A DNA stretch of 64,000 bases. Origin: Pseudomonas arsenicoxydans (lineage in GTDB: Bacteria; Pseudomonadota; Gammaproteobacteria; Pseudomonadales; Pseudomonadaceae). Positions 58,987 through 64,000 of this stretch are shown piece by piece; positions within the stretch are counted from its first letter, which is position 1; every line of letters starts with the position of its first letter. The stretch is from positions 1,993,001 to 2,057,000 of the forward strand of contig NZ_LT629705.1 of the NCBI RefSeq assembly GCF_900103875.1. The letters are read 5' to 3'. Made by a program: the position numbers and the translations under genes. The notes beneath the pieces are model-generated. The model was not told the origin of the DNA. It did no database searches and was given only the letters and a program-made list of their open reading frames with translations.

Positions 58987-59340
58987 ATGAAGAAGTTCGC
59001 TATCGCTGCCGCTGCTGCTACCGCGCTGACCCTGACCATGGCCAACGCAGCATTTGCACAAACCACTACCACCCAAGCCCCGATGACTCTGGCGGCGGGT
59101 GAAGTGACCAAGGCCAAGGAAGCTACTTCCGATACCTGGATCACCACCAAAGTCAAAAGCGACCTGGTAACCGAAAAAGGCATTCCTGGCACCGACATCA
59201 AAGTTGAAACCAACAAAGGTGTTGTATCGCTGTCGTCCACCGTTGCAGTGACTGACGCTCAGAAAGCTACCGCTGTAGCGATCACCAAGAAAATCAAAGG
59301 CGTCAAAGCGGTCTCCGCTGACGGCCTGAAAGCCGAGTAA
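58987..59340 (+). CDS. BON domain periplasmic protein
   Basis: 117 residues. A signal peptide (about 1-24, cleavage near NAAFA/QTTT) precedes a single BON domain (about 48-115) with TWITTKVKSDLVTEKGIPG and IKVETNKGVVSLSSTV. BON proteins such as OsmY act in the periplasm and respond to envelope or osmotic stress. AGGAG lies eight bases before the ATG. It is flanked by repeats upstream and a UUCG hairpin downstream. Confidence 0.92.
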   Translation: MKKFAIAAAAATALTLTMANAAFAQTTTTQAPMTLAAGEVTKAKEATSDTWITTKVKSDLVTEKGIPGTDIKVETNKGVVSLSSTVAVTDAQKATAVAITKKIKGVKAVSADGLKAE

Positions 59341-59446
59341 GGCAGACTTCTCGCCTGAACCGGGAGAAGGCGCAGCAGGTGGGCTGAGTAATACGCCTGT
59401 TGCATCTGAAGAGTTCATGCGAAAGGCCACAAGGATGTGGTCATTA

Positions 59447-59483
59447 CAGGCCTCCGACATTCGTGTCGGGGGCCTGTTCTATT
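59447..59483 (+). terminator. Terminator after the BON gene
   Basis: The 14-bp stem ACAGGCCTCCGACA/TGTCGGGGGCCTGT closed by a UUCG tetraloop, followed by a weak TTCTATT. It lies 107 bp after the BON stop. Confidence 0.75.
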
Positions 59484-59503
59484 GTGGGCGCCGCAAAATC
59501 AGT

Positions 59504-59593
59504 GTGGGAGCGAGCCTGCTCGCGATGGCGGTATAACAGTCAGCATCGATGGTGAATGTTATGGCCTCATCGCGAGCAGGCTCACTCCCACAT
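59504..59593. repeat. REPIN: two inverted REP sequences
   Basis: The 25-bp arm TGTGGGAGCGAGCCTGCTCG... (59504-59528) and its complement (59569-59593) with one mismatch, with 40 bp between. It is the same family as the REPIN at 4984-5077. Confidence 0.9.
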
Positions 59594-59608
59594 GGGGTTG
59601 TGGTGTAC

Positions 59609-59914
59609 TCAGTTTCCGCGTTTGCTGGTGATCTGTTTCAGCCGATTGCCTTCAAACCGCAGGTATTGATACATCCCGCTGTTGGGTCCGTAAGTCCATT
59701 CCTCGACTTGAAACTCTTCCCGTCGATTGGCGCTGCGCTTGTAGCCCAGCAAGTCGCGGGCAATGGGCTCACCGCACTTTTGCAGCACTTCGCTGGACCT
59801 GTCCCCCACGCTGACCAATTGACTGCCACAGCGCAATGTATCGGTCGCCCAAGCCTGGCTGGTCGCCAGTGTCAAGGTCACGCTCAGGCCCATCAGCACT
59901 CGTCTGATCATCAT
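59609..59914 (-). CDS. DUF2845 family periplasmic protein
   Basis: 101 residues with a signal peptide ending near SQAWA/TDTL. The mature part has the DUF2845 pattern: LRCGSQLVSVGDRSSEVLQKCGEP and VEEWTYGPNSGMYQYLRFEGNRL. The two cysteines (CGS and KCGEP) may form a disulfide. It overlaps the DUF748 gene by 4 bp, so it is translationally coupled to it. Role unknown; the fold is likely SmpA/OmlA-like. Confidence 0.85.
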   Translation of the reverse strand: MMIRRVLMGLSVTLTLATSQAWATDTLRCGSQLVSVGDRSSEVLQKCGEPIARDLLGYKRSANRREEFQVEEWTYGPNSGMYQYLRFEGNRLKQITSKRGN

Positions 59915-62853
59915 TCGGCGTCCAGATGCATCGGCGTCACTACACGACCATCACTTTGCGCCTCGCCAAGGTTGGCGTCGACGAAGTAGACACGGTCATC
60001 GGCCATCTGGGTCTTGTCCACCAGGAAATCCTTGATGCTGCTGGCACGTTCCTGACCGAGTTGTCGCAGCAGCACATCGCTGTTACTCCAGAACTTGATC
60101 ACCTCGGCGCGCATTTTGGCGGTGCGTTCTTCCTTGCCCAGGTCCTTCCATTCGGCGGGTGGCTGGGTCTTCAGGCGTATGCGGTAGATCCCTTCCAGCA
60201 ACGGGCCTTTCTCGCTGTCCGGCACTTCGACCAACGACGCCTGGGCCGGAACCTTGTCCCCGCGACGCTGGAGCATTTTGTAGTAGTTGTATTGGTATTC
60301 GCGCTCAAGCCGTTGCTCGGCAATCAGCGGACCGTCGCTGCTGGCGGCGGCAGTGCCTTCAATTTCCAGACGCAGGGCCGGGCGTTCCTTCAAGGCTTGC
60401 GACAGTTTGACCAGTGCCGCTTCGGCCTCCTTGCTCAAGTCGCTCGAACCTGGTGCGAACGACACGCTGCCCAGATCTTCGGAACCGCCGCCACTGACCA
60501 GCCCGCCAATCATTTTGAACGGCGCAGCGGCAGCCTTGACGATCAGGTTGCGCAAGGTCTGCCAGACAATCGGCATGATGCTGAACTGTGGGTTGTTCAG
60601 GTCGCCGGTCACCGGCAGCTCGATGGAAATCTTGCCGTCGACGTCCTTGAGCAAGGCAATCGCCAGTTTCAACGGCAAGCTGACGGCGTCCGGACTGTCG
60701 ACTTTTTCACCCAGTTGCAGCTGCTCGACCACCACTTTGTTTTCAGCCTTGAGCTGGCCTTTGGTGATCATGTAATGCAGGTCGAGATTGAGCCGGCCCT
60801 TGCGGATGCGGTAACCGGCGAACTTGCCGGAGTAGGGCGTCAACGTGGTCAGTTCCACGCGTTTGAAACTGGTGGCGATGTCGAGGCTGGCCATTGGGTC
60901 GAACGGGTTGACCGAGCCCTTGATGGTCACAGGTGCATAGCGGTCGACCTTGCCTTTGATATCAACGCTGGCCGGTTTGGCCTGACGGCTGTCGATGGTG
61001 CCGATCTGCCCGTTGAGTTGTTGCACGGCAGTGGCGAAGTTGGGGGTCAGGCTGAAGTCGGCGAAGTTCGCCGAACCGTCATTGATGGCCACGCCGCCGA
61101 TGTGGATGCCCAGAGGTTTATCTTTGCTAACGGGTTTGGCTGCTGCTGTCTTGGCAGCACCTGAATCGGCCGGTTGCGGGATCAGCAGGTCGTCGATGTT
61201 GGTGGTGCGGTCATCGTTGATCATGAAGCGCGCATACGGCTGGAACAGGTTGACCTTGTCGATCGACAGGCTGTCACCGTGCTGATAATTCAGGCCTTCG
61301 AGCACCAATTGCTGCCACTTGAGGAAGTCGCGGGTTTTCAGGGTGTCGAGGGTATGCAGTTGATCGACCTGAGCGCGACCGGTGACGTTGAATGCCAGCG
61401 GCTCGGTGCTCTTGAGGTCGACAGCCAGGTCACTGCCGAGCATGCCGCTGCGCAGTTCGAGGCGGATGAATGGGGTGATGTAGGACTGCGCGATCCGCAG
61501 ATCGATGTCTTTGGTCTGCACCTTCAGCTTGGCGCTGACCGGCGCCAGATTGACCAAGCCGTCGGCCGTGAGTTTGCCTTGCTTGCCCACGCCGGTGTCG
61601 AGCTTGAGGTTGAAAGGCGAGCCGTTAAGGCTGTCGAAGTTTTGCAGGTCCAGGTTCAGCGGACCGACGTCCAATGCCACGGCAGGTTGCGCCTTGCGGT
61701 CGGCCAGATGCACCTGGTAATTGCGCAGTTGCACGTCTTTGAGCAGCACTTGCCACGGTTTGCCTGGCGCGGCGGGTTCGGCTTTCGGCGAATCGGCGGC
61801 CGCCGGCGTTTTCTTCGGCTCGGTGTTAGCTTTTACCGCCGCTTTGGACGGTTGGCTGGCGAACAGTTTTTGCCAGTCAAGTTGGCCATCGGCTTCGAGG
61901 GCGGCCCAGGTTTCCAGTTTATTGCTGCGGATCTTGCCTACCACCACTTGTTGCTTGGCCAGGTCGACGGTGGTGTCGCTGATGTCCAGGCGCTCCAGTC
62001 TCGCCAACGGCCGACCGTCCGGGGCCTTGATGGCGAAGGGCGCAACGCTGACGGTAACGTTGCTCAGCAGCAGTTGGGTTTCTTTGGACAGGTTGAGCTT
62101 GTAGTCGGTACTCAGGTTGAGGACGCCGTTTTCCAGTACCAGCGGCAAAGCATCACGGACATAGGGCCAAAAGGATTTCATCTTGCCGTCGGTGATTTTC
62201 AGCTTACCTTCGGAGGTAATCGGGATCAGGCTGAAATTGCCGGTCCAGTCGAGCTGTCCACCTCCCGGACCATTGGCCACCAGCGTCATGTTGGCACTGT
62301 CTTCGGGCAGGGTGCTGAGATTCTTCAGTTCGAAGTCGAGCTTGTCGTAAAGAAACTCAATGGGTTCACTGGGGCGTGAATCCTGAAAATGCACATTGCC
62401 GCCAGCCAGTTTGATGCGCTCGATGCGCAGCGGAAACGGCTTGGCGTTCGGGTCGACCGGGGTCGGTTCGCTGGCGGGTATTTTGAACAGGCCCAGCAGA
62501 TTGAGTTTGCCGTCCTTGCCAAAGAGGATTTCGGTCTTGGGCTTGTCTATTTCGATATCGGACAGGTGCAGTGCCTTGGTCCACAGGCTGTCGATCTGCA
62601 AATTGGCGTACAGGCGCTCGAAGCCGACCTGTTCCTTGCCCGGCTCACCGATGACCAGGCCCCAAAGGGTGACTTCAAGGCTGAAGGGGTTGAGTTCGAT
62701 CCGCGAAATCGTGGCGGGCATCGTGGCGTAGTTGGCCAGTTGCTGATTGGCAATCCGCAGTGCGATGCCCGGTAAAATCAGAAACCCCAGCAGGCTATAA
62801 AGGGCCAGAGCAGTCAACAAAGCGCCGATAGCGCGAATCAATCCTTTGGGCAT
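59911..62853 (-). CDS. DUF748 (AsmA-like) large envelope protein
   Basis: 980 residues. One N-terminal membrane segment (about 8-30) anchors a long periplasmic region with AsmA/DUF748 repeats (for example TISRIELNPFSLEVTLWGL). A C-terminal segment from about residue 800 has an OmpA-like pattern: SVSFAPGSSDLSKEAEAAL and ALRLEIEGTAA. AsmA-like proteins bridge inner and outer membrane and move lipids. I chose the ATG at 62853 (MPKGLIRAIG) over an in-frame extension of 15 codons. It is coupled to the DUF2845 gene. Confidence 0.88.
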   Translation of the reverse strand: MPKGLIRAIGALLTALALYSLLGFLILPGIALRIANQQLANYATMPATISRIELNPFSLEVTLWGLVIGEPGKEQVGFERLYANLQIDSLWTKALHLSDIEIDKPKTEILFGKDGKLNLLGLFKIPASEPTPVDPNAKPFPLRIERIKLAGGNVHFQDSRPSEPIEFLYDKLDFELKNLSTLPEDSANMTLVANGPGGGQLDWTGNFSLIPITSEGKLKITDGKMKSFWPYVRDALPLVLENGVLNLSTDYKLNLSKETQLLLSNVTVSVAPFAIKAPDGRPLARLERLDISDTTVDLAKQQVVVGKIRSNKLETWAALEADGQLDWQKLFASQPSKAAVKANTEPKKTPAAADSPKAEPAAPGKPWQVLLKDVQLRNYQVHLADRKAQPAVALDVGPLNLDLQNFDSLNGSPFNLKLDTGVGKQGKLTADGLVNLAPVSAKLKVQTKDIDLRIAQSYITPFIRLELRSGMLGSDLAVDLKSTEPLAFNVTGRAQVDQLHTLDTLKTRDFLKWQQLVLEGLNYQHGDSLSIDKVNLFQPYARFMINDDRTTNIDDLLIPQPADSGAAKTAAAKPVSKDKPLGIHIGGVAINDGSANFADFSLTPNFATAVQQLNGQIGTIDSRQAKPASVDIKGKVDRYAPVTIKGSVNPFDPMASLDIATSFKRVELTTLTPYSGKFAGYRIRKGRLNLDLHYMITKGQLKAENKVVVEQLQLGEKVDSPDAVSLPLKLAIALLKDVDGKISIELPVTGDLNNPQFSIMPIVWQTLRNLIVKAAAAPFKMIGGLVSGGGSEDLGSVSFAPGSSDLSKEAEAALVKLSQALKERPALRLEIEGTAAASSDGPLIAEQRLEREYQYNYYKMLQRRGDKVPAQASLVEVPDSEKGPLLEGIYRIRLKTQPPAEWKDLGKEERTAKMRAEVIKFWSNSDVLLRQLGQERASSIKDFLVDKTQMADDRVYFVDANLGEAQSDGRVVTPMHLDAE

Positions 62854-62957
62854 GTGTGGCTTCGTCTGTCTGAATCGGAGTGCGTTGGAGTATGGCACGC
62901 GTTTGCGGTTCCGAAGCCATCCTGCTTTCCAGGATTAATCTGATTTTTTGCTAAATC

Positions 62958-63974
62958 TCAGAATTGCAGGATCAGGGTTTTCAGTGGCGGTTGTTGATCC
63001 AGCGATGGGAAATCGCCGCCGGGCTTCATCACCGTCCACTCACGCACCGGCCGGCCAGCCTTCTCTGCGCAACGCAAAACCTGTTCGCGCCAATCGTCCA
63101 TGCTGACCTTTGCCAGGTTGTTGCAGCAGATCAGCACGCCATTGTCGGCGGTCGTCAGCAGGGCGGGTTTGAGCAGGCTCTGGTAGTCACGCAACAGGTC
63201 GACCGTGCCAAATGCACTCTTGGCCCAGGCGGGCGGGTCGAGCAGTACGAGGTCGTATTGACGCTGTTCAAGACGCAGGTAACTCGGCAGTTTCTGCCCA
63301 CGTCGTTGACTGATCGGCAACCCGGCCAGTTGACGGATCGCCGGGAAGTAATCGGACTGAATGAATTCCATGGCCGGCAACTGCGGATTGAGCAGACCGT
63401 TTTCACGACCGACCGCCAGGTTACCCTCGGCGAAATCCAGATTGCACACTTCACGAGCGCCACCGGCCGCAGCGCTCAAGCCCACGCCGCAGGTGTAGGC
63501 GAACAGGTTGAGCACGCTTTTGTTCTGGCTGTGTTGCTTGACCCAGCCGCGAGTGTTGCGCAGATCGAGGAACAGCAACGGATCCTGGCCGGCATGACGC
63601 CCGCGCACTCGGTAATTGAGCCCCCATTCGTGGCCGACCAGATCCTGCAGCGCGGCGTCGTCGGCGCGGTAGACGATGTCTTCGCGGTCGATGCGCGAGT
63701 TGCCCCGGGAGCGATCGTTATAGATCAGCAGCGTTTCCAGGCCCAGCTGTTGATTAATCGTTTCGTGCAGCTGCAGCAGCGCGTCACGTTCCAGCGCCTG
63801 GTGAAAGCTTTGCACCAGCAATTGCGGGCCGTAGCGATCAATGGTCAGGCCACCGGCGCCTTCCTGGCTGCCGTGGAACAGGCGGTAACAGTCAGTGCCT
63901 TGCTGATGCAGTTCGGCAAGCAGGTCCTGGCGATGATCGAGGGCGGCGCGCAGCGCCTGATTCAAGGAAGACAT
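62958..63974 (-). CDS. Class I SAM-dependent methyltransferase (RlmI/RlmK-like)
   Basis: 338 residues. The Methyltrans_SAM domain carries VLNLFAYTCGVGLSAAAGGA (SAM-binding loop, about 152-171) and YDLVLLDPPAWAKS (catalytic DPP motif). The family methylates cytosine or similar bases of rRNA. It lacks the N-terminal PUA domain of E. coli RlmI, so its target may differ. It begins 26 bp from the window's right edge and appears complete. Confidence 0.85.
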   Translation of the reverse strand: MSSLNQALRAALDHRQDLLAELHQQGTDCYRLFHGSQEGAGGLTIDRYGPQLLVQSFHQALERDALLQLHETINQQLGLETLLIYNDRSRGNSRIDREDIVYRADDAALQDLVGHEWGLNYRVRGRHAGQDPLLFLDLRNTRGWVKQHSQNKSVLNLFAYTCGVGLSAAAGGAREVCNLDFAEGNLAVGRENGLLNPQLPAMEFIQSDYFPAIRQLAGLPISQRRGQKLPSYLRLEQRQYDLVLLDPPAWAKSAFGTVDLLRDYQSLLKPALLTTADNGVLICCNNLAKVSMDDWREQVLRCAEKAGRPVREWTVMKPGGDFPSLDQQPPLKTLILQF

Positions 63975-64000
63975 GCTGGGCGCCTTGCAGGAGGGAATTT

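Noticed and set aside
59926..62379. Two long plus-strand frames (412 and 401 codons) opposite the DUF748 gene
   Set aside because: They are antisense to a strongly supported gene and resemble no family.

Overview
The window is a contiguous piece of a Pseudomonas chromosome, most likely of the P. fluorescens group. The gene order (yqhA, fklB, ispB-rplU-rpmA-obgE-proB, rpsT/murJ, ribF-ileS-lspA-fkpB-ispH, minor-pilin cluster, thiO, pilRS, bamD/rluD-pgeF-clpB, ndh, DUF1780-MOSC, yacG-coaE-pilD-pilC-pilB/pilA) matches the arrangement known around PA4525-PA4575 in P. aeruginosa. The base composition, the GC-rich third positions and the TGTGGGAGCGAGC-type REP/REPIN palindromes also fit that group. 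I see no insertion sequence, prophage, CRISPR array or rRNA operon, and every recognised gene looks intact.

Layout. 0-4.9 kb: orphan small genes, a large lipoprotein, YqhA, a DUF6482 protein, the FKBP-type isomerase FklB, a small gene with a possible Fur box, and YjdM. 5-10.5 kb: prenyl diphosphate synthase, ribosomal proteins L21/L27/S20, the ribosome-assembly GTPase Obg, ProB and CreA. 10.7-18.2 kb: lipid II flippase MurJ, then the tight RibF-IleS-LspA-FkpB run and IspH. 18.2-24.4 kb: type IV minor pilins, with FimT divergent from FimU-PilV-PilW-PilX-PilY1-PilE. 24.5-34.4 kb: ThiO, the PilS/PilR two-component system, BamD, RluD, PgeF and ClpB, the last behind a heat-shock promoter. 34.5-35.1 kb: a tRNA cluster Asn-Pro-Lys-Pro. 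35.2-40.4 kb: a chemoreceptor behind a flagellar-type promoter, a small secreted EF-hand protein with tandem EGKCG motifs, NDH-2, DUF3094, MOSC and DUF1780 proteins. 40.5-51.3 kb: a block that looks accessory, holding a small orphan, a PotE-like antiporter, a solute-binding protein, a DUF2252 protein and a complete RND efflux operon. 51.3-57.6 kb: a thioredoxin-like/ECF-permease-like pair, YacG, CoaE, and the pilus assembly genes pilD, pilC and pilB, divergent from the major pilin pilA. 58-64 kb: a repeat-rich intergenic region, a BON-domain protein, DUF2845, a large AsmA-like DUF748 protein and an rRNA-methyltransferase-like gene.

How the parts fit. Three groups build one type IV pilus: the minor pilins with the PilY1 tip protein, the PilS-PilR regulator, and PilBCD with PilA. 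PilR is a sigma-54 activator, and a near-consensus sigma-54 promoter sits in front of pilA. The housekeeping blocks serve translation, isoprenoid and peptidoglycan precursor synthesis, lipoprotein maturation and outer-membrane assembly. Promoters of several sigma classes can be read directly: sigma-70 (rplU, rpsT, tRNAs), sigma-32 (clpB), sigma-28 (chemoreceptor) and sigma-54 (pilA, and unexpectedly the BON gene).

The points most worth a second look are the EGKCG/EF-hand protein, the sigma-54-like promoter of the BON gene, the serine in PilR's GAFTGA loop, the direct repeats in front of the efflux operon, a 22-codon ORF with a good ribosome-binding site, and the multi-palindromic repeat region after pilA. 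I did not find a clear new multi-gene system.
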